DNA of 64,000 bases from JAKZRT01 sp965247915 (lineage in GTDB: Bacteria > Pseudomonadota > Alphaproteobacteria > Rhodobacterales > Rhodobacteraceae): contig OZ252048.1 in assembly GCA_965247915.1 (NCBI GenBank), forward strand, positions 868,001 through 932,000. Direction: 5' to 3'. Below the pieces are notes generated by a model. It worked only from the letters and a program-made list of their open reading frames with translations, did not search any database and was not told where the DNA came from. Position 1 is the stretch's first letter. Every line of letters begins with the position of its first letter. This document shows positions 55,752 through 64,000 of the stretch, in pieces. Both the position numbers and the translations under genes were made by a program.

Positions 55752-55772
55752 GGGGGGGGGGGGGGGGGGGGG
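55752..55772. repeat. Poly-G(21) homopolymer upstream of monooxygenase start
   Basis: Twenty-one consecutive G on the plus strand (C on the coding strand of the monooxygenase gene), ending 15 bp before its ATG, next to the ribosome site. Tracts this long mutate by slippage and could switch expression. Could instead be a sequencing or assembly artefact. Confidence 0.85.
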
Positions 55773-55872
55773 TCAGTGGTGGCGTGAGCATTCTGCCCGA
55801 AATTGTACGCGCGCAAAAGGCAAATGGCCGCCCGCGCAGTGGCCATCGCTCGTGCTGAAACGGCCGGGGCGC

Positions 55873-55976
55873 TCAGTTTTTCGCCTTATCCACCATCTTG
55901 CCGGCCGAAATCCACGGCATCATGCCGCGCAGGGTCGCGTCCGCGGCCTCGATCTGATGGCCGTCGTTATTGCGGC
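55873..55976 (-). pseudogene. Partial second ilvC 3' end
   Basis: Minus strand encodes NDGHQIEAADATLRGMMPWI and SAGKMVDKAKN before TGA 55873, about 32 residues matching the C-terminus of ilvC at 57084 with a few substitutions (VG to AD, REKN to KAKN). Homology ends near 55968, just before the stop of the Sel1 gene. The rest of the gene is absent. Divergence suggests it is not a recent copy of the resident ilvC. Confidence 0.8.
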
Positions 55977-56492
55977 TCAGTTCTGGGGTCGCTCGAACAA
56001 TTCCTGAGCGAGTTTTTGTGCTTCGGCAACCTGTTCTGTGGTCATCCAGCGCTCAAGTTCCTCTATACCTTGTCTTGCAGTGTCGATCCCTTGTGCAGCA
56101 GCAAGATTGAACCACTTGTGCGCAAGTACGTCGTTTTGCGGCACGCCCCATCCGGCGAGGTACATCGTGGCTAGATTGTTCTGAGCAAAGGGATTTCCCT
56201 GCTCGGCAGCGCGGCTAAGCCACTTTAACGCTTCGTCGTAGTCCTGTGGTACGCCACTGCCGTCTTTATACATGGTGCCTAACGATGTTTGGGCTCCCGC
56301 GTGACCAGATTCAGCGGCCCTGCGATACCACTTCGCCGCATCGCTCCGGTCTTGCGGAACTCCTTCGCCGAGGCTGTACTTGAGGCCCAGGAGATACATG
56401 GTCTCGGCACGTCGATCGCTTTCTAGATCCTCCGCCGCCACGTGGATGGCCGAGAGAGATGCCATCACGCAGGAGATGAGGAACCGTCTCAT
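55977..56492 (-). CDS. Secreted Sel1-repeat protein
   Basis: 171 residues. Signal peptide (RRFLISCVMASLSAIHVAAED, cleavage near VAA-ED), then three to four Sel1/TPR-like units (AAKWYRRAAESGHAGAQTSLGTMYKDGSGVPQDYDEALKWL; NPFAQNNLATMYLAGWGVPQ). Such repeats mediate protein contacts. Base composition is less GC-rich than ilvC. Sits between the two ilvC ends. Confidence 0.8.
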   Translation of the reverse strand: MRRFLISCVMASLSAIHVAAEDLESDRRAETMYLLGLKYSLGEGVPQDRSDAAKWYRRAAESGHAGAQTSLGTMYKDGSGVPQDYDEALKWLSRAAEQGNPFAQNNLATMYLAGWGVPQNDVLAHKWFNLAAAQGIDTARQGIEELERWMTTEQVAEAQKLAQELFERPQN

Positions 56493-56637
56493 GTTCCAGT
56501 CGCTCTGTATCCAGGAAGCGCCTCGCTAAACCGTCCTGCATCAACAACAATCATTTCAAAATGATAGCATATTGCGGGTGAATCCCAAAGTTTGACTTAT
56601 GTCGCCCGCTCACTCGGAAATTCAGAGAATGAGGCTT

Positions 56638-56871
56638 TCATTTCTGCGGCGGGCAGGCCTCCCAATGGTCACCCGACCGGACATAGACTGTATCCGGAAA
56701 ACGACCAGCGAAGGTTTCAACGTGCCGGGCATTCGGATCGATTCCTTCAAAGAGTGAATCGCACCCTGTCATGTCGCAGCAATTATCTGGTGCCATGTGG
56801 AGGGTGCCCGAATGCTTGTCGAAATTGTAGTTAATGCTTCGAATTTCTGATTTCAGTTTCGTAGCGTACAT
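56638..56871 (-). CDS. Hypothetical small protein
   Basis: 77 residues from ATG 56871, which has GGAGG four bases upstream (an earlier ATG at 56934 has none). Contains CCDMTGCDS and an acidic, AT-rich-coded composition (YATKLKSEIRSINYNFDKHSG). No family recognised; three cysteines close together hint at metal or disulfide. Codon use differs from neighbours, suggesting transfer together with the Sel1 gene. Confidence 0.5.
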   Translation of the reverse strand: MYATKLKSEIRSINYNFDKHSGTLHMAPDNCCDMTGCDSLFEGIDPNARHVETFAGRFPDTVYVRSGDHWEACPPQK

Positions 56872-57002
56872 AAATCCTCCATTGATTTTGCGATTACTGG
56901 TGATATTTGAAGATTCATATGTAGTAATTCGCACCGCCGAATTTTAGCCAGCGATGGAATGCGCTGGCCGTGTCGGTTGGATATTCTGAACAATTAAACG
57001 TG

Positions 57003-57031
57003 AAGGCGCGGGATAGGGCACCCCGCGCCTT
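57003..57031 (-). terminator. Hairpin downstream of ilvC
   Basis: A 10-bp perfect stem (AAGGCGCGGG at 57003-57012 with its complement at 57022-57031) lies 50 bp after the ilvC stop. On the minus strand it is followed by TCACGTTTAATT, a weak T stretch. Probable ilvC terminator. Confidence 0.5.
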
Positions 57032-57083
57032 TCAAGTCTCTATTATCACTCAGGATGTTTGCGCAATCCGGGCAATAGCCGCC

Positions 57084-58106
57084 TCAGTTCTTCTCCCTAT
57101 CCACCATCTTGCCCGCCGATATCCACGGCATCATGCCGCGCAGGGTCGCGCCGACGGCCTCAATCTGGTGGCCGTCGTTCAGGCGGCGGATGGCTTTGAA
57201 GCTCGGTTGGCCAACGGCGCACTCAGTCATCCAGTCGCGCACGAAACGGCCCGTCTGGATGTCATCGAGAATGCCCTTCATGCGCGCCTTGGTCTCGGCA
57301 TAAGGCAGGATGCGCGGCCCTGAGACATATTCGCCGTACTCAGCCGTGTTCGAGATCGAATAATTCATGTTGGCGATGCCGCCTTCATAGATCAGATCGA
57401 CGATCAGTTTGACCTCGTGCAGGCACTCGAAATAGGCCATTTCGGGCGCGTACCCGGCCTCGACCAGAGTCTCGAACCCCATGCGGATCAGTTCGACCAG
57501 ACCGCCGCACAGCACCGCCTGTTCGCCGAACAGGTCGGTTTCGCATTCTTCCTTGAAGTCGGTCTCGATGATCCCCGAGCGCCCGCCGCCGATCGCCGAG
57601 CAATAGGAAAGCCCGATCTCAAGCGCCTTACCGGATGCGTCGTTGTTCACCGCCACCAGGCAGGGCACGCCGCCGCCTTTTACGTATTCGCCGCGCACGG
57701 TGTGGCCGGGGCCCTTGGGGGCCATCATGATCACGTCGATGGTGTCGTGCGCCTCGATCAGGCCGAAGTGGATGTTGAGCCCGTGGGCGAAAGCAATGGC
57801 CGATCCCGGGCGGATGTTGCCTTTCACGTATTTATTCCAGGTGTCGGCCTGCAATTCGTCGGGCATGGTGAACATGATCAGATCGGCCCAGGCGGCGGCT
57901 TCGGCGATGCCCATGACCTTCAGGCCCTCGCCGGTCGCCTTGGCGGCGCTGGCCGAGCCGTCGCGCAGCGCCACGACCACGTTCTTGGCCCCTGAATCGC
58001 GCAGGTTCAGCGCATGCGCATGGCCCTGGCTGCCATAGCCCAGGATGGCCACGTTCTTGTCTTTGATCAGATTGATGTCGCAGTCGCGGTCGTAATATAC
58101 GCGCAT
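57084..58106 (-). CDS. ilvC: Ketol-acid reductoisomerase
   Basis: 340 residues, class I length. NADPH-binding GYGSQGHAHALNLRDSG, APKGPGHTVR, metal ligands in TDFKEECETDLFGEQAVLCGG, and a normal C-terminus. Converts acetolactate to dihydroxyisovalerate in valine/isoleucine synthesis. GGAGGG precedes the ATG. Divergent from the first Lrp gene, which may regulate it. Confidence 0.97.
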   Translation of the reverse strand: MRVYYDRDCDINLIKDKNVAILGYGSQGHAHALNLRDSGAKNVVVALRDGSASAAKATGEGLKVMGIAEAAAWADLIMFTMPDELQADTWNKYVKGNIRPGSAIAFAHGLNIHFGLIEAHDTIDVIMMAPKGPGHTVRGEYVKGGGVPCLVAVNNDASGKALEIGLSYCSAIGGGRSGIIETDFKEECETDLFGEQAVLCGGLVELIRMGFETLVEAGYAPEMAYFECLHEVKLIVDLIYEGGIANMNYSISNTAEYGEYVSGPRILPYAETKARMKGILDDIQTGRFVRDWMTECAVGQPSFKAIRRLNDGHQIEAVGATLRGMMPWISAGKMVDREKN

Positions 58107-58236
58107 TTTGGTCCCTCCGGTTGATCGTTGCCGTATGTAGTATCGGCAAGTTCCGGGATTTCAGAGGGTTGAATCTGCGACATTCACAGTTAATTCGATA
58201 TAGTCATTCATGAAAGTATATATTATTGGTGCTTTC

Positions 58237-58692
58237 ATGCTTGATGTTACCGATCGCCGCATCATCCGACACCTGCAAAACGCGCCCGCCGCCAGCATTG
58301 CCGAGCTGGCCGAGGCCGCCCGGCTGAGCCACGGGGTTGCCGCGCGCCGTCTGGCGCGGCTGCGCGACCGCGGGGTGCTGCGCGGCCAGCAGGCGGTGAT
58401 CGACTGGTCCGCGCTTGGCTACACCGCCAACGTCAGCCTGCGCATTCGGTTGGAAAAATCCAACCCGCGCGCCTTCGACGAATTTCTGGCCGCCGCGCGC
58501 GAGGTGCCGGAGGTCCTCGAAATCCAGACCTTTCTGGGCCGGGTCGACGTGCGCCTGGTCGTCATTGCCCGCGACATGGCCCATTACCAGATGATCTATC
58601 GCGACCGCATCCTGACGCTGCCGCATATCGCCGAGATCGAGGCGCTGATGCAGGTGGCCGAGATCAAGATGGACGCGAGGCTGCCGCTATGA
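58237..58692 (+). CDS. Lrp/AsnC-family regulator 1
   Basis: About 151 residues from ATG 58237; an upstream ATG at 58210 would add nine residues. N-terminal HTH (DRRIIRHLQNAPAASIAELAEAARLSHGVAARRLARL) and a RAM ligand domain (VLEIQTFLGRVDVRLVVIARD). Probably binds an amino acid and controls the divergent ilvC or the downstream aminotransferase. Overlaps the second Lrp gene by 4 bp. Confidence 0.88.
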   Translation: MLDVTDRRIIRHLQNAPAASIAELAEAARLSHGVAARRLARLRDRGVLRGQQAVIDWSALGYTANVSLRIRLEKSNPRAFDEFLAAAREVPEVLEIQTFLGRVDVRLVVIARDMAHYQMIYRDRILTLPHIAEIEALMQVAEIKMDARLPL

Positions 58693-59141
58693 TGCTTGAT
58701 GTCGCGGACCGTGCCATCCTGCGCGCGCTGACCCGCGACGCCACGCTTGGCGCGGGCGAGATCGGGCGGCGGCTGGGCCTCAGCCAACCGGCGACCTGGC
58801 GGCGTATCAGGCGGCTGCAAGCGGCGAGCGTGATCGCCGGGCGGCGGCTGGATTTGGACCTCGCCGCGCTTGGCTTCGGCGTTACCGTGTTTCTGGGCAT
58901 CAAGCTGGCCGCCAGGGGGCGAGTTGGGCTCGAGACCTTCGAGCGCGCTGTCACCGCGATCCCCGAGGTGCAGTCGGTGCATCATGTGCTGGGGCTTTAC
59001 GACTATCGCCTGCGCGTGGTGGCGCGTGATCTGAGCGACTTTGAGCGGGTTCTGCGGCGGCGCATCATGGCCCTGCCCGGGGTTGGCGAGGTCGAGGCCA
59101 ATGTGCTCTTGAGCGAAGAGCGGCGGCCCGGGCCGATCTGA
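58689..59141 (+). CDS. Lrp/AsnC-family regulator 2
   Basis: 150 residues. HTH (LGAGEIGRRLGLSQPATWRRIRRL) and RAM domain (VQSVHHVLGLYDYRLRVVARDL). Related to the gene before it but clearly diverged. The coupled pair could form a hetero-oligomer. Two adjacent ATGs; the first overlaps the previous stop. Confidence 0.88.
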   Translation: MMLDVADRAILRALTRDATLGAGEIGRRLGLSQPATWRRIRRLQAASVIAGRRLDLDLAALGFGVTVFLGIKLAARGRVGLETFERAVTAIPEVQSVHHVLGLYDYRLRVVARDLSDFERVLRRRIMALPGVGEVEANVLLSEERRPGPI

Positions 59142-59229
59142 GCCGCGCGACAAAAGGCAGGCCAGACCGGCTTGCGGTGGCGGGCCACGAGGTGCAGAAA
59201 GCCTCTGACAATTTATCCGAGGTGCCCCC

Positions 59230-60366
59230 ATGCCCGCCCTGCGCGACGACATCGACCCCGACGGCCTGTTGGAATATTCGGTGGTGTTCACCGACCGGTC
59301 TCTGAACCACATGAGCCAGGTATTTCAAGGTGTTATGCGCGACATCTCCGGGACCCTTAAGTCGGTCTACAACGCCCATTCGCTCGCGGTGATCCCCGGC
59401 GGTGGGACCTATGCGATGGAAGCAGTGACGCGCCAGTTTGCGCGTGGCGAAAAAGCGCTGGTGGTCAGGAACGGCTGGATTTCCTACCGCTGGAGCCAGA
59501 TTATCGAGACCGGCGGGATCACGTCCCAAGCCGAGGTCATGAAAGCCCGGCGCGCCGGCAATGATCCGGCTGCACCCTTTGCCACGGCGCCGATCGACGA
59601 AGTTGAGGCCCGCATCCGCGCCACCGCACCCGGCATCGTATTCGCGCCGCACGTGGAAACCGCCGCCGGGGTGATATTGCCCGATGATTATATCCGGGCC
59701 ATGGCGCAAGCCGCGCACGAGGTCGGGGCGCTGGTGGTGCTCGATTGCATCGCTTCGGGCTGCGTCTGGGTCGATATGCAGGCCCTCGGGGTCGATGTGC
59801 TGATCTCGGCTCCGCAAAAGGGCTGGTCGTCGTCGCCCTGCGCCGGTCTGGTGATGCTCTCCGAACGCGCCGATGTGCGGCTGGCCGACACAAGGTCCGA
59901 CAGTTTTGCCCTTGATCTTGCCAAATGGCGGTCGATCATGGTGGCCTACGAGGGTGGCGGTCACGCCTATCACGCGACCCTGCCGACCGATGCGCTGCGC
60001 GATTTCCGGGATGCGATCAACGAGGCCCGCGAATACGGATTCGACCGCCTGCGCGACGCGCAGTGGGAGCTGGGCCAGGGCGTGCGCGCCATGCTGGCGG
60101 ATCGGGGCATTCGTTCGGTGGCCGCCGAGGGCTTTGGCGCGCCCGGTGTCGTGGTCGCCTACACCGACGACCCGGGCCTCAGATCGGGCGCGAAATTTGC
60201 CGCGCATGGCGTGCAAATTGCCGCCGGTGTGCCGCTGCAATGCGACGAAGGCGCGGGGTTCTCGACCTTCCGGCTGGGCCTGTTCGGGCTCGACAAGCTT
60301 TACGACCCGGCAGCTGCCGTCGCCCGGATCGAAACGGTGATCGACGCCGTGCTCGCAACGCGCTGA
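59230..60366 (+). CDS. Class V aminotransferase
   Basis: 378 residues. Fold-type I PLP enzyme of class V: IPGGGTYAMEAVTRQFARG, HVETAAGVILPDDYI, VLDCIASGCVWVD, PLP lysine in SAPQKGWSSSP, C-terminal FRLGLFGLDKL. Similar to serine-glyoxylate/alanine-glyoxylate type enzymes, substrate unknown. GAGGTGCCCC precedes the ATG. Follows the tandem Lrp genes by 88 bp and is likely their target. Confidence 0.85.
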   Translation: MPALRDDIDPDGLLEYSVVFTDRSLNHMSQVFQGVMRDISGTLKSVYNAHSLAVIPGGGTYAMEAVTRQFARGEKALVVRNGWISYRWSQIIETGGITSQAEVMKARRAGNDPAAPFATAPIDEVEARIRATAPGIVFAPHVETAAGVILPDDYIRAMAQAAHEVGALVVLDCIASGCVWVDMQALGVDVLISAPQKGWSSSPCAGLVMLSERADVRLADTRSDSFALDLAKWRSIMVAYEGGGHAYHATLPTDALRDFRDAINEAREYGFDRLRDAQWELGQGVRAMLADRGIRSVAAEGFGAPGVVVAYTDDPGLRSGAKFAAHGVQIAAGVPLQCDEGAGFSTFRLGLFGLDKLYDPAAAVARIETVIDAVLATR

Positions 60367-60472
60367 TCGCCGCGCCATTTCATTTCATCGTTTCGGCAAA
60401 TACTCGGCCTTATGTAGCAAACGCACCAACAAATGTGAATCCCTGATCGGCTGATCCTGCTACCCTTGGGCC

Positions 60473-60880
60473 ATGCAGGACCGCACCATAGACAACGCTC
60501 TACTGGCGCTGCGAAAGCAGATCATCAGGAGCCAACTGGAAGGCCGGGGCCAGGTTGAGAAGTTATTGCGGCTGCGCGACGTGCCGATCCCATGTGTGAT
60601 GATGTACTCGGCATATCGCGGTTGCATGAAGCGCCTGATACTGGACGCGCTACAGGACAGACCAAAGACCTTGTGCGAGGTGGTGGCGCATGTAGCCACC
60701 GGACGCCCGGAACTGACCCGTGAGACGGCCTACCAGCGCACAGCGCAGCGGTTGTACCGGATGAAGCAGATGGGGCTGGTGAGGCGTGAGGGGCTGCGCG
60801 ATTGGGCGATCACGCCGCCCGCTGCCAATACCCTTTCCACTGGCGACTTACCGACGACCCCATGGCGTTCGACACCATGA
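60473..60880 (+). CDS. Small winged-helix-like protein next to IS1595 fragment
   Basis: 135 codons. RLILDALQDRPKTLCEVVAHVATG and YQRTAQRLYRMKQMGLVRREGLRDW look like a winged HTH. The last 23 codons overlap the 3' end of the convergent IS1595 transposase. Because IS1595 elements can carry passenger genes, this may be a passenger; I could not identify the outer terminus. Function not recognised. Confidence 0.5.
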   Translation: MQDRTIDNALLALRKQIIRSQLEGRGQVEKLLRLRDVPIPCVMMYSAYRGCMKRLILDALQDRPKTLCEVVAHVATGRPELTRETAYQRTAQRLYRMKQMGLVRREGLRDWAITPPAANTLSTGDLPTTPWRSTP

Positions 60881-61700
60881 TATGCGCCAGAGTGCCATTG
60901 TCGGTGCGGCGGTTGTCTTCCAGCCATGCAGCGTGGTTCGCATACTGGTGCAGGTATTGCGGGCTCACGTAGTGATGCTGACCCTGAACCATGCGGCGCA
61001 GGCGCGAGAAATAGCTTTCGACCATGTTGGTGTGCTTGCCGTGGTCCGAGTAGGTCAGGCTGTGGTTCACGCGGTCAACTTCCCATGCATTGTGCAGATC
61101 ATCCCAATGCGAGGCTTCGTCGGCTGACATGGTGGCGGTGCGGCAAACGTTCTCATTGGCCAGCGGTACGCCCTCGGCCTCGGACATGGCGACGAATGGC
61201 AGGGTGCGGCCCCGGCGTTCGCGCAGGGCCACCACAACGCGGCGCTTGCCGGTCTGTTGTCGCTTGAGGCGACGGTCAACGCGATCAGCTTTGATATTGC
61301 CGGGGCGAATGTGACCGCCAAAAAAGGCACCGTCGATTTCAACGTGACCTTCCAGAACCTCGCCGGTGTGAACCTCGGCTGCCATGGCTTCGCGCAGCTT
61401 GTGGGCCAGCACGAAGGCGGTTTTGTATTGGCAGTCCAGATCACGGGATAGTTGGATCATGGAAACGCCCTTGGAGGCATTCACGGTGAGGCAGATCGCG
61501 GCAAGCAAGTCCACGAAGTCCATCTTGCGCGAGGCAAAGATGGTTCCGCTGGTCACACTAAACTGGTGGTGACACGCCTTGCATTTGAACTTGTGGCGGG
61601 TCGAAATGGTGCAGGCGTCACAGCATCCGCAGCGGGGGCAAATAGCCTCGCCGCCGGTTTCAGGCCAGCGCATCTGGCAGAACGTGTCATAGGCCGGTTC
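60810..61700 (-). pseudogene. IS1595-family transposase, 5' truncated
   Basis: Starts in YDTFCQMRWPETGGEAICPRCGCC at the junction with an IS3 fragment. Zinc ribbon (CPRCGCC, CKACHHQF), catalytic domain (HVEIDGAFFGGHIRPG; TYSDHGKHTNMVESYFSRLRRM) and C-terminus to 60810 are intact. The first 30 or so residues and start codon are gone. Different subgroup from the element at 7 kb. Confidence 0.8.
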
Positions 61701-61945
61701 CTCGACAATATTTTTGTGGAACGGCTGTGGCGCTCGCTGAAATACGAGTGCGTCTATCTGCACGCCTGGGAGACTGGATCGGAGGCCAAGGCCGGCGTCG
61801 GCAAATGGATGGAGTTCTACAATCAGAAGCGGCCGCATTCCGCACTTGGCGGCCAGCCTCCAGCCGTGGTCTATTGGCAGAGAAATGAAACAACGCAACC
61901 CGATCAGCAGGAGCAAAAAGTAGCTTAGATTGCGCCAAATACTGT
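61701..61945 (+). pseudogene. IS3-family OrfB C-terminal fragment
   Basis: Frame reads RFLDNIFVERLWRSLKYECVYLHAW, EFYNQKRPHSALGGQPPAVVYW to TAG 61928, the end of an IS407-like IS3 transposase. TGTCCAAC near 61939-61946 may be the element end. Different from copies A and B. Joined head-on to the IS1595 fragment. Confidence 0.75.
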
Positions 61946-62220
61946 CCAACGGTTGGGGAGTAGCTCACGGCTTCCGAATTGAGCCGATTACGATCCCCAA
62001 CGACGGCCTTATCACCGCTCAGATTCACTTGTGGTATCGAACTGTCTTTGACCCACATTTCAAACACAAACAGTCGTTTGTTCTGGCTGTTGCTGTCGGG
62101 CAACTCGAAACGCTGGACGAGACCCCATTCGAGCCCGGGCGGCTGAAAGTCGTAAGCTTCAATCACTCCGAAGATAGCCGGGGTGATGGCTAGAACTAGC
62201 GCCTTAATCACCGCCAGCAC
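61946..62220 (-). pseudogene. Truncated hypothetical secreted protein
   Basis: From ATG 62220: hydrophobic leader MLAVIKALVLAITPAIFGVIEA, then about 70 residues (GLVQRFELPDSNSQNKRLFVFEMWVKDSSIPQVNLSGDKAVVGD). The frame runs into the IS3 fragment and loses its C-terminus. No family recognised. Confidence 0.5.
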
Positions 62221-62260
62221 CCCTTGGTGCGATTCCTACATAAGGCCGCAAATACTTCGG

Positions 62261-62300
62261 GGGTGAATTCGCCTTTGGCGAAGCGGGGGCAGCGCCCCCG
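62261..62300. repeat. Double-hairpin repeat downstream of UbiH-type gene
   Basis: Stem TTCGCC-TTT-GGCGAA (62268-62282) followed by CGGGGGC-AGC-GCCCCCG (62284-62300). Closely matches 54427-54465. Both copies follow leftward genes, fitting a terminator or REP-like element. Confidence 0.65.
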
Positions 62301-62342
62301 TTTCAGGGTCTGCACCGGACCCGAACCGGTACCTCCTGCCCT

Positions 62343-63545
62343 TCAAGTGCGTCCCAAACCCAGCCCCGCGCGCATCAGCCCCCGGCGGATCGGCGCGGCG
62401 TCATGGATCAGCCTGATCGCCTCGGCGCGCAGATCTCTGAGCGCGCTGCCGCCGGCCATCGAGGTGCGATTGAGCGCGTCGATACCGGCCAGCCGCGCCG
62501 CTATTTCGGGCCGCCGCCGGTCGTATTGCCTGAGCATCCCAGCCGATCCCAGATCGTCCGGCGCGGCCACCGCGAGGTCGCGCAACGCCCTTATGTCGGC
62601 CAGACTCATGTTCAGCCCCTGCGCGCCGATCGGCGGCACCACATGGGCGGCCTCGGCGACCAGCGCGGCGCGCGGCGCGCTCAGCCGGTCGGCGATCTGT
62701 CCGATGATCGGCCAGAGGCTGCGCGGCCCGGCCAGCCGCAGCGCGCCCAGGACACCCGCCGACCGTTCGGTGGCGGCCGCCTCGAACGCCGGACCGTCCA
62801 GCGCCATAAGGCGGCGCGCAATTTCGCCGCGCTCCATCCAGACCACCGCCGATGACGGGCGCCCCGCCTGATCGGGCAACGGCACAAGGGTGAAGGGCCC
62901 GCCCGAGCGGTGCACCTCGGTCGAGGTATTGTCATGCGGTACCGCATGGGTGACGGCGAACACCACAGCCTTTTGTCCATAGCGCCGCGTCTTCACCCCG
63001 ATCCCCAGGGCGTCGCGGGTGGGCGAGGCGCGCCCGTCGGCGGCGATCAGCAGCCACGCGGTAACGCGGTCGCCGTCGGTCAAGGTGATGCGCGCCTCGG
63101 CCTCGCGCGCCAGCACGCCCGCCAGCCCGACCCCGGACAGGACCGTGACCTCCGACATCGCCGCCAGCGCTGCCGCCAATTTGCGCCTGAGCAGCCAGTT
63201 GGGCAGGTTCCAGCCAAACGGCGCGTCCGAGATCTCGCTGGCATCAAAAGTTCGGCTGGCGCGCGGCGCGCCGGTGACGGGATCGGCATCGACGATGCGC
63301 ATCGCGGCAAGCGGCGTGGCGGCGGCGGCAAAGGCCGCCCACAGACCGGACTCGGCCAAAAGCGCCTGCGCCGGTTGCAGGAATACGGTGGTTCTGAGAT
63401 CGGCGCCGGGGTCAGCGGCACCGGTTATCGGTGGCGCAGGGTCGGCGGAGACCACCGAAAACCCGGCCCGCGCCATCAGGGCGGTTGCCATCATCCCGGC
63501 GATGCCGCCACCGGCCACGAAAACATCGGTCTGGATCTGGGTCAT
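62343..63545 (-). CDS. UbiH/UbiF-type FAD monooxygenase
   Basis: 400 residues from ATG 63545. FAD-binding VAGGGIAGMMATALMARAG, middle motif LIAADGRASPTRDALGIGVKTRRYGQKAVVFAV, and C-terminal AAHVVPPIGAQGLNMSLADI. Typical of aromatic hydroxylases in ubiquinone synthesis; which ring position is not decidable. Starts 1 bp after the HAD gene stop, so the two are co-transcribed. Confidence 0.88.
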   Translation of the reverse strand: MTQIQTDVFVAGGGIAGMMATALMARAGFSVVSADPAPPITGAADPGADLRTTVFLQPAQALLAESGLWAAFAAAATPLAAMRIVDADPVTGAPRASRTFDASEISDAPFGWNLPNWLLRRKLAAALAAMSEVTVLSGVGLAGVLAREAEARITLTDGDRVTAWLLIAADGRASPTRDALGIGVKTRRYGQKAVVFAVTHAVPHDNTSTEVHRSGGPFTLVPLPDQAGRPSSAVVWMERGEIARRLMALDGPAFEAAATERSAGVLGALRLAGPRSLWPIIGQIADRLSAPRAALVAEAAHVVPPIGAQGLNMSLADIRALRDLAVAAPDDLGSAGMLRQYDRRRPEIAARLAGIDALNRTSMAGGSALRDLRAEAIRLIHDAAPIRRGLMRAGLGLGRT

Positions 63546-63546
63546 T

Positions 63547-64000
63547 CTATGGTGCCTCGCCCAGAACCCGGCCCAGAAACGCGCGCAGGTCATCGGTGTG
63601 AAAATCGATATGCGCAGCGGGCGCCGCGACCGGGGCCACATGAACCGTGCGCATCCCCATTGCTTTGGGGGCTTTGAGATTGCGCGCGTCATCCTCGAAC
63701 ATCGCGGAAGTGTCCGGCGCAGCACCGATCCTGGCCAGGATCGCCTCGAAGGCATCGCGCTCGGGTTTGGGCCGAAATCCGGCCTCCTCGATGCCGAAGA
63801 CCGCCTCGAAACACGCCGAAAGCCCGCGCGCCGCCAGAACCCGGCGCGCAAAGGGCGCGGGGCCGTTGGTATGGACCACGCGGCGCCCCGGCAGCGACGC
63901 GATCCGGTCGGCAAGGTCAGGATCGGGCGCCAGTGCGTCAAAACATATATCGTGAACTTCGTGCAGATAGGGGCCGGGGTCGATAGAATGTTCGCGCATC
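63547..64000 (-). CDS. HAD-family hydrolase (pyrimidine 5'-nucleotidase type), partial
   Basis: The C-terminal 150 residues of a HAD phosphatase; the start and the DxDx nucleophile motif lie beyond the window. Visible motifs: VVHTNGPAPF (motif II), FRPKPE (lysine), MFEDDARNLKAPKAMGM (motif III acidic pair). Matches the YjjG/PHM8-like nucleotidase group. An ATG at 63999 is probably internal. Confidence 0.8.
   Translation of the reverse strand, partial: MREHSIDPGPYLHEVHDICFDALAPDPDLADRIASLPGRRVVHTNGPAPFARRVLAARGLSACFEAVFGIEEAGFRPKPERDAFEAILARIGAAPDTSAMFEDDARNLKAPKAMGMRTVHVAPVAAPAAHIDFHTDDLRAFLGRVLGEAP

Noticed and set aside
53473..55791. A single 772-codon protein
   Set aside because: It chains an out-of-frame leader, the EamA gene and antisense IS110; only the EamA part has domain support.
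61687..62220. 177-codon minus-strand hypothetical gene
   Set aside because: Its second half is antisense of an IS3 OrfB fragment; kept only as a truncated gene from 61946.

Overview
The window looks like chromosomal DNA of an alphaproteobacterium of the Rhodobacteraceae (Roseobacter) type. Signs are high-GC codon use, an fhs-folD pair, a pdeM/Lhr-type helicase pair, a class I ketol-acid reductoisomerase next to tandem Lrp regulators, and DUF736 and pRiA4b-ORF3 families typical of alphaproteobacterial plasmids. It is unusually rich in mobile DNA: about twenty whole or broken insertion sequences (IS3, IS5, IS21, IS66, IS110, IS256, IS630, IS1380, IS1595, a Tn3 scrap) and two short inverted-repeat elements. 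Many host genes between them are truncated, frameshifted or carry nonsense codons. Layout: 1-12.5 kb is an IS graveyard holding a fibronectin-type-III adhesin cut at both ends, a DUF736 gene, two integrase C-terminal remnants and a tRNA-Cys gene. 12.5-26.9 kb is the one coherent accessory locus, with two divergent arms. The leftward arm has a 3-mercaptopyruvate-type sulfurtransferase, a peptide-class ABC binding protein and two permeases, a second binding-protein-like protein without signal peptide, a VOC protein and an ATPase/formylglycine-enzyme-like fusion. The rightward arm has a double ABC ATPase, a hydantoin/Asp-Glu racemase, a cyclic amidohydrolase with an altered metal motif, broken DapA-like and SDR genes, and a PatB/MalY C-S lyase. 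I infer uptake and ring-opening of a sulfur-containing cyclic amide or modified amino acid. 26.9-36.2 kb is a second IS cluster with plasmid-type scraps. 36.2-46.8 kb is mostly core: a MOSC remnant, fhs, folD, pdeM, an Lhr-like helicase, an AAA ATPase with an apparent late nonsense codon, a large membrane protein, then a decayed tad-type pilus segment (frameshifted prepilin peptidase, nonsense-bearing TPR gene). After an IS3 copy, 48.4-53.0 kb carries a HAD-UbiA fusion, DprE2-like SDR, DprE1-like FAD oxidase and a flippase-like membrane protein, a set matching synthesis of a polyprenyl-phosphate pentose (arabinose type). 53.2-54.4 kb is an IS110 element with a long non-coding left end, inserted at the 3' end of an EamA transporter gene; a monooxygenase gene with a 21-G tract before its start lies upstream. 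55.9-60.4 kb holds ilvC with a divergent partial duplicate of its 3' end, small genes between them, two Lrp regulators and a class V aminotransferase. 60.4-62.2 kb is another IS1595/IS3 scrap zone, and the window ends in a UbiH-type monooxygenase and a partial HAD phosphatase gene.
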